The notes under the pieces were generated by a model that was given only the letters and a program-made list of their open reading frames with translations, had not been told where the DNA came from and did no database searches. Position numbers and translations under genes: made by a program. From positions 143,056 to 207,055 of the forward strand of contig JAHJWB010000014.1 of NCBI GenBank assembly GCA_018828125.1: a stretch of 64,000 nucleotides of DNA, in the 5' to 3' direction. The stretch is from Gammaproteobacteria bacterium. GTDB taxonomy: Bacteria > Pseudomonadota > Gammaproteobacteria > Burkholderiales > Burkholderiaceae_C. Each line of letters starts with the position of its first letter. Position 1 is the stretch's first letter. Shown piece after piece: positions 54,074 through 62,609 of this stretch.

Positions 54074-55531
54074 TTACGGGGACGCTGGTTGTTGCGGAGC
54101 GCTGCCTGCAAGGCCCGGGCTCCAGCTTCCGTGGGTCGTCAACCGGTCTTCCATCCGGTTGAGCCAGCGGGGTGCGTGGGGGTCATCGCTCCAGCTGTGC
54201 ACTACGTCGTCCACCTGATTTAGCAGTTCGGTCGGCAACTGTAAGGGCCGTGTTTGGCTCAATAGCACCCGGCTCATGAAGTGATAGCCCAGGATGCGAG
54301 TAAGGGTCCGCACGATGGAAAAGCGTGGCAACACCATACGCGCCACCACATCAATGGCGCGGGCGAGCAGCAATACGCCCCAGAACATCAGCGCAGAAGG
54401 CCAGGGCACCGGCTGGGTGAGGCCCAGGTCGCTGGCCGTGTCGCGCCCGCACAGGTAGCGTGTCATGAGTTCGGGGAAGGGTTTCACAATCTTCCACGGC
54501 AGCGAGTTTTCCATGGTCATCATCAAGGCCCGACCCAGCGCAGGGCGGGGGTCTGGCGTGACGGGTTCCGCACGGCCCCGCGCCTGCATCCGCGCCATCA
54601 ACGCCTCGCCCTCGTCCATGGTGTTCACCATCAGCGTCTGGTCGATTCCCAGAATATGGCCCACCACGTTCCAGGCGTGCAGATAGGCCTCTTCGTCACG
54701 GGCTGGTAACCCAATGCCCAACCGGCGCAGGCTGCGCAGAAACACATAGCCAAACGTGAGCAGGGTGTAGGCCAGCTCTTCCTGGTTGCAGGGCAGGCCA
54801 TCGCCTTGCAGGTTCCAGCCGCGGGCATACAGGGCCTGGAACATGGCCTGTCGCCCGCCCTTCAACAAAGGTGTTTGCGGCGCAATGCGTCCGACACCGC
54901 CAGCAAGCAATTGCGCCACCGCGTTTTGGGGGCTGCCATGCAGGATCAGATTGCGAATGGTGGCGTGGATCAGTCGAACCTTGAGCACCTGGGCCACACC
55001 TGCGCCACGCTGTCCCAAGCCTCCATGCATCATCACCGGGAAGATCATTGCAGCGGTGGACCGGATGCGGTACTCAGCGTTTTGCTCCAGCTGGCCCGAG
55101 GTATGCAGCACGCTCGACAGGTCCGGTATCACGTAACACTCGGGCAGACTTGCGCAGAACAGCAAGATGCACGACAGCGCTCCATGGTCCATGAACAGCT
55201 TTTCTGCACGTTCAATCTTGTGGGCGTCGGCCCATGGCGGCAGCACCTGCGCGGTCTGCACATAGCGGTGCAACGCCTCGGCCATGGCGTCGTCCACGCC
55301 GTCGCCCTGGGCCGTCCAGTTCACCAGGCTGGCGTTGTCCGTCCATTGTCCAAAAAGGCGGTTCACGGTTTCGATGCGCGCCCACTGCGGTGCGTCTGCT
55401 GTCACATCTCCCGCGGGCCAATCACCCAGGATGTCTGCAATGGTCTGGTCTGCCAGCGGGTCGGCGTGGTGCTGCATGCCCGCCAGGTCGGCGTCTGATA
55501 CGGTGTGTGTGGGTGCAGGGTTGTGGCTCAT
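54074..55531 (-). CDS. MpaB/DUF2236-type oxygenase
   Basis: A 485-aa protein resembling the MpaB/DUF2236 group (mycophenolic-acid B and latex-clearing oxygenases, which are haem proteins). Recognisable stretches are LFGQWTDNASL, FMDHGALSCILLFCASLPECY and HAWNVVGHILGIDQTL, with His in positions that could bind haem, and one C-terminal helix region (SALMFWGVLLLARAIDVVARM). The ATG at 55531 overlaps the stop of the CruF-like gene, so they are coupled. A role in cleaving an isoprenoid or carotenoid chain is a guess from both families. Confidence 0.7.
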   Translation of the reverse strand: MSHNPAPTHTVSDADLAGMQHHADPLADQTIADILGDWPAGDVTADAPQWARIETVNRLFGQWTDNASLVNWTAQGDGVDDAMAEALHRYVQTAQVLPPWADAHKIERAEKLFMDHGALSCILLFCASLPECYVIPDLSSVLHTSGQLEQNAEYRIRSTAAMIFPVMMHGGLGQRGAGVAQVLKVRLIHATIRNLILHGSPQNAVAQLLAGGVGRIAPQTPLLKGGRQAMFQALYARGWNLQGDGLPCNQEELAYTLLTFGYVFLRSLRRLGIGLPARDEEAYLHAWNVVGHILGIDQTLMVNTMDEGEALMARMQARGRAEPVTPDPRPALGRALMMTMENSLPWKIVKPFPELMTRYLCGRDTASDLGLTQPVPWPSALMFWGVLLLARAIDVVARMVLPRFSIVRTLTRILGYHFMSRVLLSQTRPLQLPTELLNQVDDVVHSWSDDPHAPRWLNRMEDRLTTHGSWSPGLAGSAPQQPASP

Positions 55532-56349
55532 ACGCTGGCCTTCGCAGGAGCGGACCATCGCTGGTAGCCCGCCAGCGCACACAACAAGGGAATGCCCATT
55601 GCAAATGGCGCAATCGAACGGATTTCCACGGGGTTGCCAAACATCATCTGAAAGACCATGTTGCTTCCATACAGTGCCAGCGGTATCAGGGCATGGTGCC
55701 GCAGAAACGGGCTGCTGGGCTGCAGCGCCAGTTTGCGGACCGACATGCGGAAACCAAAGATGATGACGAACGACACAAAAACCCAGCCAAAGAAGCCCTG
55801 CACCGTCTCACCAAACCAGGCGCCGTCGGTCTTGGTCATGATCCAGGCCTTTAACGTGTACACCAGATAGGGGTCGGCCCCCAGGTCAAACGCGGTGACG
55901 ATCATCGCCGCCACAAATGACAGCATGGCGGCATTGCCAATGCCCCGTGTCCCGTCCACAGCGCTTTGCCACACGATCAAATTGCAGATCACGTAGCCCG
56001 CATACGTCAGTGAAAACCACATCAGCGGGATGACAAGGGGCACATCGCCCAATCGGGGGCCCAGCACCTCGGTGTAGGTGTACTGGCCAAAGAACCAACC
56101 GCGGGAGGACCCCATTTGCTCGGCAAACCAGCCAAAACTGATCGCAATCAACACAAATTGCAGGGCGGGCCGCGCGCCCAGCAGGTGGGTGGCACTTGCC
56201 CAGCAGCAGGCAAACATGATCACCGAGGCAATCACCAACGCAATCGTGGTGTCGTTGTGGGTGCGGACCGCCATAGCGACCAGATAGAGGGCCAGCAGCA
56301 CATAACTGAGCACGGGCAGACGCGAGGCAAAGAGAGTTTGGGGCGGCAT
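55528..56349 (-). CDS. CruF-like carotenoid biosynthesis membrane protein
   Basis: A 273-aa inner-membrane protein with about seven hydrophobic helices. The pattern GWFFGQYTYTEVLGPRLGDVPLVIPLMW is typical of the carotenoid 1,2-hydratase (CruF, DUF422) family, given here in two parts, followed by FDLGADPYLV. No other carotenoid genes are near, so a different isoprenoid-like substrate is possible. The ATG at 56349 was chosen; a GTG at 56376 is an alternative. Coupled by ATGA overlap to the MpaB-like gene. Confidence 0.72.
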   Translation of the reverse strand: MPPQTLFASRLPVLSYVLLALYLVAMAVRTHNDTTIALVIASVIMFACCWASATHLLGARPALQFVLIAISFGWFAEQMGSSRGWFFGQYTYTEVLGPRLGDVPLVIPLMWFSLTYAGYVICNLIVWQSAVDGTRGIGNAAMLSFVAAMIVTAFDLGADPYLVYTLKAWIMTKTDGAWFGETVQGFFGWVFVSFVIIFGFRMSVRKLALQPSSPFLRHHALIPLALYGSNMVFQMMFGNPVEIRSIAPFAMGIPLLCALAGYQRWSAPAKASV

Positions 56350-56534
56350 GGGTGTATCACGCTGTAACAATTCCACCAGTGTAGGGGATTGCCTCTTTGC
56401 AGGCGAACCTTGTTTGACCTGATGGACGCCTTTCTCAGGGGTGCTTTTCCGGTCGTTGCGGGGAAGAGTTTGGTGCTATAGCGCACGCAACATCCACCCA
56501 CACCGCGAATTTGCCAAACTCCAGCAGAGTTGGG

Positions 56535-57356
56535 TCAGCGCTTTGCGGGAGCGATGGACGCCAGATTCAGCACTGCCGCCTCAATAGCCGCCGCCGTGCC
56601 CACCGGCTGCTCCATGGGAAACAGGTGGCTGCCGTCCAGCATCATGATTCGGCCTTGGGTGACGCGCAGCGTCATGGCCATGCCGACCTGTTTCATTTCT
56701 TCCGAATCCCGCCCGCCGATGAACGCCGCCGGGCATTGCAGCGGGTGGCTGCTGAGCAGGCGGCCCAGGTTGTGGGGCAGGGTGTTGTAGATGGCGGTTT
56801 CCACCGCGCGGTCAAAACCCAGCACGCGTTTGCCCTCATGGTCCCGCAGCCCGTGGGTGATGTAGTCCTGCAAAACCTCGGGGTGCCAGCGGGCAAAACT
56901 CTTTTTCTTGCGAAAGTGCTCCAGCGCTTCTTCGTTGCTGGCCCAGCTGAAGCGCCGCTGGCGGCTGACCTTGCCGGGGGATATCGATCCCACCACCTGT
57001 GTTCGTTTGGCCACACCGACGACGTTGGCCTTCCAGCCCCCAATCAGCGGAGAGTCGATCAATACCACCCCCCGTACCAGCTCGGGATGACGGGCTGCAG
57101 CCATCACGCTCAAAAATCCGCCTAGCGAGTGGCCCACCAGAAATACCGGCGCGCCAAGGCGCTCCACCCGTTCTGTCGCGAAGTCCGCCAGCTGCTGCAC
57201 CAGGTGGGGCCAGTTGCTCGTCACCGGGTATTGAGGATCGTGCCCATAGCGATCCACAGCGCTCACGTCGAACCCGCGGGATTTGAGGTGCTTGAAGAGC
57301 AGGCGGTAGGTACTGGCCGGAAAACTGTTGCCGTGGGAGAAAACGATGGGGAGCAT
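56535..57356 (-). CDS. Alpha/beta hydrolase
   Basis: A 273-aa cytoplasmic alpha/beta hydrolase. FSHGNSFPASTY carries the oxyanion region, VGHSLGGFLS the nucleophile, GGRDSEE the acid and DGSHLFPME the His. No signal peptide or membrane helix. It lies 185 bases upstream of the CruF/MpaB pair on the same strand and 68 bases after Anbu, so it may or may not share their message. Ester or C-C bond substrates are typical; which applies is not shown. Confidence 0.85.
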   Translation of the reverse strand: MLPIVFSHGNSFPASTYRLLFKHLKSRGFDVSAVDRYGHDPQYPVTSNWPHLVQQLADFATERVERLGAPVFLVGHSLGGFLSVMAAARHPELVRGVVLIDSPLIGGWKANVVGVAKRTQVVGSISPGKVSRQRRFSWASNEEALEHFRKKKSFARWHPEVLQDYITHGLRDHEGKRVLGFDRAVETAIYNTLPHNLGRLLSSHPLQCPAAFIGGRDSEEMKQVGMAMTLRVTQGRIMMLDGSHLFPMEQPVGTAAAIEAAVLNLASIAPAKR

Positions 57357-57424
57357 GAAAAGCGTGGAAGGCGTTCATGAGCGGAGGACGGGTGGGGCGG
57401 CCACTGTAGCCTCCACCTGCGCCC

Positions 57425-58252
57425 TCAGATCAGCCGGTCCGTATGGTTGGTGATTTTCTTGAGCGGCTTGCTGCGCGACGGGTTCACCAGAATGGGCACT
57501 TCGGTAGAGCCGCCGCCCCAGGCGGGGTCTTCGATGCTGTCAAACACCTCGCGCAGCTTCTGGCCCCAGCTGTCGTGCAGCATGCGAAAGTACGGGTTGT
57601 GCTCGTCGATGCAGATGATCTTGTCGGTGGAAAAGCGATCAGCCTCGTACACCACCAGGTCCAGGGGCAGGCCCACCGAGAGGTTGGACTTGAGCGTGCT
57701 GTCCATCGAAACAAGGGCGCATTTGGCGGCTTCGTCCAGCGGGGTTTCGGGGGTCAGCACGCGGTCCAGCACCGGTTTTCCGTACTTTGACTCGCCCACC
57801 TGGAAGTATGGAGTTTCGGTGGTGGCCTCAATGAAGTTGCCAGCCGAATACACCTGAAACAGGCGCATGCCCTCGCCCTTGATCTGGCCTCCAAAGACCA
57901 TGGACACATTAAAGTCCACGCCCGACCGCTTGAGTGCGGCGCCGTCGCGTTCGTGCACGTGGCGCACCGCCGCGCCGAGCACGCGTGCGGCTTCGAACAT
58001 ACTTTTGGCGTTCCATATCGTGATGGCTTCGCCAGACTCTCCGTCCTTGATCTGCTCGTTCTGGAGGATCTCGCGCACTGACTGCGAGATGGACAGATTG
58101 CCCGCGGACAACAGCACCATGAAACGGTCGCCCGTCTTCTCATAGACCATCATCTTGCGGAATGAACTGATCTGGTCCAGACCGGCGTTGGTGCGGGAAT
58201 CGGACAAGAAAACCAGTCCGGCATTGAGTTTGATGGCGACGCAATACGTCAT
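57425..58252 (-). CDS. Anbu (proteasome-type) protease
   Basis: Ancestral-beta-subunit peptidase of the HslV/20S proteasome superfamily, 275 aa. After removal of the start Met the new N-terminus is Thr2 (TYCVAIKLNAGLVFLSDSRTN, the family signature shown in part), with Lys in the FRKMMVYEKTG stretch. Typical Anbu operons carry an alpha-E protein, an ATP-grasp protein and a transglutaminase; none is adjacent here. The ATG at 58252 has no strong ribosome site. Its role, perhaps in stress or cofactor-linked proteolysis, is unsettled in the literature I know. Confidence 0.9.
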   Translation of the reverse strand: MTYCVAIKLNAGLVFLSDSRTNAGLDQISSFRKMMVYEKTGDRFMVLLSAGNLSISQSVREILQNEQIKDGESGEAITIWNAKSMFEAARVLGAAVRHVHERDGAALKRSGVDFNVSMVFGGQIKGEGMRLFQVYSAGNFIEATTETPYFQVGESKYGKPVLDRVLTPETPLDEAAKCALVSMDSTLKSNLSVGLPLDLVVYEADRFSTDKIICIDEHNPYFRMLHDSWGQKLREVFDSIEDPAWGGGSTEVPILVNPSRSKPLKKITNHTDRLI

Positions 58253-58358
58253 GAGAAAAGTGGAGTCGTAATAGGAGGGGAACCGGCGAGTTTAGTCCGG
58301 CGCAGGGCGAGCCCTCGAACTGGCCCTTCCGGAGGCACGCGGGCCATCGATGGGGCGT

Positions 58359-58425
58359 AAATCAAGATTGATAGCTGCTTGCGCTTGTGGAATAAGCGCT
58401 AGAGGCCAATTTGACTCATATTTTT
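58359..58425 (+). repeat. AGCGCT interspersed repeat, copy 6
   Basis: GATAGCTGCTTGCGCTTG, loop, ATAAGCGCTAGAGGCCAATTT and GACTCATATTTTT match the consensus. It occupies the middle of the divergent gap (58253-58556) between anbu and the lipase-like gene; the rest of the gap shows no gene. Confidence 0.8.
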
Positions 58426-58556
58426 AGCGGTGGCCCTATTTCAGACCTGCAGGGGGCGCCAGCGCAGCGGCGCGTGCTGAGGGCTATTGCGCGCATTTCG
58501 GGCAGCGCGGGCGTGCCAGCCCTATCATCCGCCGCTTCACTTCGAAGGCCTTTGCT

Positions 58557-59759
58557 GTGTTGACCCCCTTGATCTCGTCCGTCACCCGCCGCACCTGGGT
58601 GCTGGCCCTTGTCGCAACGCTTGCAGCCTGTGGGGGAGGCAGCGACTCCGCTACCAACGGCCCCCTACCAGAACCAACCCCTACGCCCGAGCGTTCTGGC
58701 CAGCTCGAATCCGCCTCCCCGCTGGGCACTATCTCTGCCGCCGACATTGCCACTGCGCTGGCCGATGAGGAGTCGCTGGCCGAAGGGGTAGTGCCGCGCT
58801 ACAGCGTTGCGTCGTACCGCCTCGAATACCTCACCACCGACGCCGATGGCAAAGAGGTGCGCGCCTCGGGTTTGGTCAGCGTGCCGCAAAAGCCCGCCGG
58901 TTCCAAAAGCCCGGTGTTGAGCTACCAGCACGGCACCATCTTTCGCGATGCCGAGGCGCCCAGCAACAACGCCGTGGCGTCTGAAGTCGCCCTGGTGTTG
59001 GCGTCACTGGGCTACATCGTGCTCGCGCCCGACTACGTGGGTTTTGGCGCCTCCAAAGGTACGCCGCACCCCTACCTGCTGTCGGCGCCCTCAGCCGCCG
59101 CCACGGCGGATTTTTTGACCGCCGCCCGCACCTGGCGCGGCCAGGCCAACGTGGCGGACAACGGCCAGCTCTTTTTGACCGGGTACTCCGAAGGAGGTTA
59201 TGTCACCATGGCCACGCACCGCGCGTTGCAGATGGGCGGCTCGCCGCACTTGCAACAGCTGCGTTTGGTGGTGGCAGGCGCCGGACCCTATAACGTGCAG
59301 ACTACGATGGACGGGCTGGTGGATGTGGTGCGCAACGAACAGCCCCTGATCGGTGCGCTCATCAACCCCGGCTTTCTGCGTTACCTGGGCGGCAGCGTGC
59401 AGCGCGAGGTGCGCCGCCTGCTGCTGCGTGCGCTGATTCCGGGCGACGCGGATGTGGCCTACGACACCCGCTTCATCGACCGCTTTCTGGCCGACGATGT
59501 GCGCGCGCTCAGCGACATCAGCAGCGTGTACGACTACAAACCCAATGTCCCCGTGCGCCTGTACCACGGCCGCAATGACCGCACCGTGCCGTATGCCAGT
59601 TCGGTCACCACCCTGCGTGCCATGCAAAACCGCGGCGCGGGCGACCTGGTCAGCCTGACCGACTGCCGCGCACAACCGGTGGCAGGGCATCTCGAATGCG
59701 TGCCGCCGTTCATCACCTTCATGCTGGGGCAGTTGGCGCCGGTGGCACAGGATCTATAG
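58557..59759 (+). CDS. Exported lipase/esterase-like alpha/beta hydrolase lipoprotein
   Basis: A 400-aa protein with a signal ending in the lipobox LAAC at C25, followed by a Gly/Ser/Pro-rich spacer. The hydrolase core shows YQHGTIF, LAPDYVGFGAS, nucleophile GYSEGGYV, YHGRNDRTVPY and a late His (AGHLECV). The order resembles secretory lipases and chlorogenate/cutin-type esterases. GTG 58557 or TTG 58560 starts the frame; a ribosome site AAGG lies upstream. It converges with mutS across 50 bases. Outer-membrane or periplasmic location is inferred from the lipobox. Confidence 0.83.
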   Translation: MLTPLISSVTRRTWVLALVATLAACGGGSDSATNGPLPEPTPTPERSGQLESASPLGTISAADIATALADEESLAEGVVPRYSVASYRLEYLTTDADGKEVRASGLVSVPQKPAGSKSPVLSYQHGTIFRDAEAPSNNAVASEVALVLASLGYIVLAPDYVGFGASKGTPHPYLLSAPSAAATADFLTAARTWRGQANVADNGQLFLTGYSEGGYVTMATHRALQMGGSPHLQQLRLVVAGAGPYNVQTTMDGLVDVVRNEQPLIGALINPGFLRYLGGSVQREVRRLLLRALIPGDADVAYDTRFIDRFLADDVRALSDISSVYDYKPNVPVRLYHGRNDRTVPYASSVTTLRAMQNRGAGDLVSLTDCRAQPVAGHLECVPPFITFMLGQLAPVAQDL

Positions 59760-59809
59760 GGCGGGCAGTTGCCCAAGGCGGCTGGGACGCGCTGGTTTGT
59801 GGCGGCGGT

Positions 59810-62428
59810 TCAGCCCGCCATTTTCTTGAGTTGGTACAGCGCATCCAGCGCTTCTCGGGGGCTCAGCGCATCGGGGTTGATGCCAGCCAATGCCGCTTCC
59901 AGCGGACTGGCACCGGCGCTCTCGGGCACCACGGGGGCTGCAAAAAGGTCCACCTGCAAATCATCTTCGCCCGCCCGCTCTTCCAGCGCCGTCAGGGCAT
60001 GCCGCGCGTGGTGCAGCACAGGCGAGGGCATGCCCGCCAGCTTGGCGACCTGAATACCGTAGCTGCGGCTTGCCGGGCCGGGCTGGATCTCGTGCAAAAA
60101 GACGATGTCGGTGCCCGACTCGGTGGCACTCACGTGCATGTTGATGGCGTGGCGCGCCTTGGCGGGCAGCTCGGTCAACTCGAAATAGTGCGTGGCAAAC
60201 AGCGTGAACGCACGGGTCTTGTCGTGCAGGTGCGTGGCAATGCCGCTGGCCAGGGCCAGGCCGTCGAAGGTGCTGGTGCCCCGGCCAATCTCATCCATCA
60301 GCACCAGGCTGTGGGGCGTGGCTGCGTGCAATATTTGCGCGGCCTCGGTCATCTCCAGCATGAAGGTCGACTGCGCGTTGGCCAGGTCGTCCGCCGCACC
60401 GATGCGCGTGTGGATGGCGTCGATGGGCCCCAGGCGGCAACTGGCGGCGGGCACGTGGCTGCCCATGCTGGCCAGCAGCACGATCAGCGCGACTTGCCGC
60501 ATGTAGGTCGATTTACCGCCCATGTTGGGGCCGGTGATGACCTGCATGCGCGTATTGGTGTTGAGCCGCGTGTGGTTGGCGATGAAGCTGCCACTCGATG
60601 TCTCGGCCAGCCGGGCTTCGACCACGGGGTGGCGGCCGCCTTCGATCTCGATGCACGGCTCGGGCACAAACTGCGGCGCGCACCAGTTGAGCGTGAGCGA
60701 GCGCTCGGCTAGCGCGCACAACACGTCCAGCGTGGCCAGCGCCTGGGCCAGTCGGGTGAGGGCGGGCACGTGGGGCTGCAGTTGATCCAGGATCTGTTCG
60801 TACAGCCATTTCTCGCGGGCCAGCGCACGCTCATTGGCCGACAGGGCCTTGTCCTCGAAGGTTTTCAGCTCGGGCGTGATGAAGCGCTCGGCATTCTTCA
60901 ATGTCTGGCGGCGGCGGTAGTCGTCGGGCACGCGGTCGAGGTGGCTGCCGGTCACTTCAATATAGAAGCCGTGCACCTTGTTGAACTGCACGCGCAGGTT
61001 GGGGATGCCGGTGCGCGCTTTTTCACGGGTTTCCAAGTCCAGCAAAAAGGCGTCGCAGTTGGTCTGGATGGCGCGCAACTCGTCCAGCTCGGTGTCGAAG
61101 CCGTTGGCGATCACGCCGCCGTCGCGCACCAGGGCGGCGGGCTCTTCGGCGATGGCGGCCTGCAGCAGGCTGGTACAGCCTTCGGGTGGCTGCAGTTGGC
61201 CAAAAATTTGAATCAAATAGGGCTCTAGCGCTTGTCCATTAAGCGCTAGTAGCTCTGCTTTTTGTAGCGTTTTGCCCAGGCCCACCAGTTCGCGCGGGCG
61301 CACCTGGCGCAGGGCGATGCGGGCAGTGATGCGCTCCACATCGCTCACCCCTTTGAGTTCGCCGCGCAGCAAGGCCCACGGGCCAGTGCCGCCACCGGCG
61401 CCACCCGCACCGCGCAGGGCGGTGGTGGCCGACAGGCGTTGGCGTGCCTCAGTGCGGTCGCGGCGCGGCTCCAGCAGCCAGGTCTTGAGCAGGCGACTGC
61501 CCATGCCGGTCATGCAGGTGTCTAGCAGCGAAAACAGCGTGGGCGCATCGTCGCCGCGCAGGGTCTTGACCAGCTCCAGGTTGCGCCGCGTGGTGGCGGG
61601 CAGGTCGATGAGGTCGTCGTTGCGCTGCACCTGCACGCTGTGCACATGGGTGAGCGTGCGGCCCTGTGTGTGCTCGGCATAGGTGAGCAGCCCGGCGGCG
61701 GCGGCGTGGGCCTCGCCCAGCTCGTGGGCGCCCCACGCCTGCAGGCTGGCGGCGCCCAGGTTCTCCAGCAGCTTGCGCTCGCCCAGGGCGCTATCAAACT
61801 GCCAGTCGGGCCGAGGGCTCATGGGGCAGGTGAAGGCGCCGCTTTGGCGCAGCACCTGCAGTTGTTGTTCAAAGCGTTCGGTCACGCCTGCGCTGTAGAT
61901 CAGCTCGCTGGGCGCCACGCGGGCCAGCCAGGCGCCCAGTTCATCCTGCACGCATTCGGCCAGGAAGACGCGGCCCTGCGTCACGCTCAGCCACGCCAGG
62001 CCGCAGCGCGCGCGCGGCGCCTGGTGCACGGCCATCAGCATGGATTCGGATTTGTCGGACAGCAGTTCAGTGTCGGTCAGCGTGCCGGGCGTGACCACGC
62101 GCACCACCTTGCGCTCCACCGGGCCCTTGCTGGCGCCTACCTCGCCCACCTGCTCGGCAATGGCCACCGACTCGCCCATCTTGATCAGACGGGCCAGATA
62201 GTTCTCCAGCGCATGGAAAGGCACACCCGCCATCACCACCGGCTGCCCGCCCGACTGGCCCCGCTGCGTGAGCGTGATGTCCAGCAGCCGCGCAGCCTTC
62301 TCGGCGTCTTGCCAGAAGACCTCGTAGAAATCACCCATGCGGTAGAACAGCAGCGTGTCGGGATGCCCGGCCTTGAGGGCCAGGTACTGCTGCATCATGG
62401 GGGTGTGGTGCTCTAGCGTGTCGGACAT
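59810..62428 (-). CDS. mutS: DNA mismatch repair protein MutS
   Basis: Recognises mismatches and starts methyl-directed repair with MutL. The 872-aa protein has the mismatch-reading F34-Y-E36 of the family (MGDFYEVF), a connector and clamp, and an ATPase domain with GPNMGGKST (about 630-638), then [13 protein letters not shown]. It is about 20 residues longer than E. coli MutS (853). In the lever/core region, residues about 389-409 ([20 protein letters not shown]) are encoded by a copy of the interspersed repeat, yet the frame stays open and all motifs are intact. Start ATG at 62428; it diverges from the PAS-GGDEF gene. Confidence 0.96.
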   Translation of the reverse strand: MSDTLEHHTPMMQQYLALKAGHPDTLLFYRMGDFYEVFWQDAEKAARLLDITLTQRGQSGGQPVVMAGVPFHALENYLARLIKMGESVAIAEQVGEVGASKGPVERKVVRVVTPGTLTDTELLSDKSESMLMAVHQAPRARCGLAWLSVTQGRVFLAECVQDELGAWLARVAPSELIYSAGVTERFEQQLQVLRQSGAFTCPMSPRPDWQFDSALGERKLLENLGAASLQAWGAHELGEAHAAAAGLLTYAEHTQGRTLTHVHSVQVQRNDDLIDLPATTRRNLELVKTLRGDDAPTLFSLLDTCMTGMGSRLLKTWLLEPRRDRTEARQRLSATTALRGAGGAGGGTGPWALLRGELKGVSDVERITARIALRQVRPRELVGLGKTLQKAELLALNGQALEPYLIQIFGQLQPPEGCTSLLQAAIAEEPAALVRDGGVIANGFDTELDELRAIQTNCDAFLLDLETREKARTGIPNLRVQFNKVHGFYIEVTGSHLDRVPDDYRRRQTLKNAERFITPELKTFEDKALSANERALAREKWLYEQILDQLQPHVPALTRLAQALATLDVLCALAERSLTLNWCAPQFVPEPCIEIEGGRHPVVEARLAETSSGSFIANHTRLNTNTRMQVITGPNMGGKSTYMRQVALIVLLASMGSHVPAASCRLGPIDAIHTRIGAADDLANAQSTFMLEMTEAAQILHAATPHSLVLMDEIGRGTSTFDGLALASGIATHLHDKTRAFTLFATHYFELTELPAKARHAINMHVSATESGTDIVFLHEIQPGPASRSYGIQVAKLAGMPSPVLHHARHALTALEERAGEDDLQVDLFAAPVVPESAGASPLEAALAGINPDALSPREALDALYQLKKMAG
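61204..61262 (-). repeat. AGCGCT interspersed repeat, copy 7, inside mutS
   Basis: On the minus strand: GAGCTACTAGCGCTTAATGG, loop, CAAGCGCTAGAGCCCTATTT, then GATTCAAATTTTTG. Both hairpin arms and the tail match the other copies. The insert is in frame in mutS and adds about twenty residues. Confidence 0.8.
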
Positions 62429-62609
62429 GCGGGGGCCGGGAAATGAGGCGTGGACTTTAGCGCATGGGGTTTCCCCTCAAGGAATTGCCGCGGGTTTTGG
62501 TGTCCTGTTACGTTTTGACATACTCTTGCCTGTATGCTGGCGCCTTGGTTTTGACCACCGGCCCGCCGCATGCGCGGGCCCTTATCCAACCAGAGGTTTC
62601 AGAGCGACC

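Noticed and set aside
62505..62535. TTGACA-like promoter ahead of the PAS-GGDEF gene
   Set aside because: TTGACA is present but the only -10-like hexamer (TATGCT) is 12 bases away, too close for a normal sigma-70 promoter.
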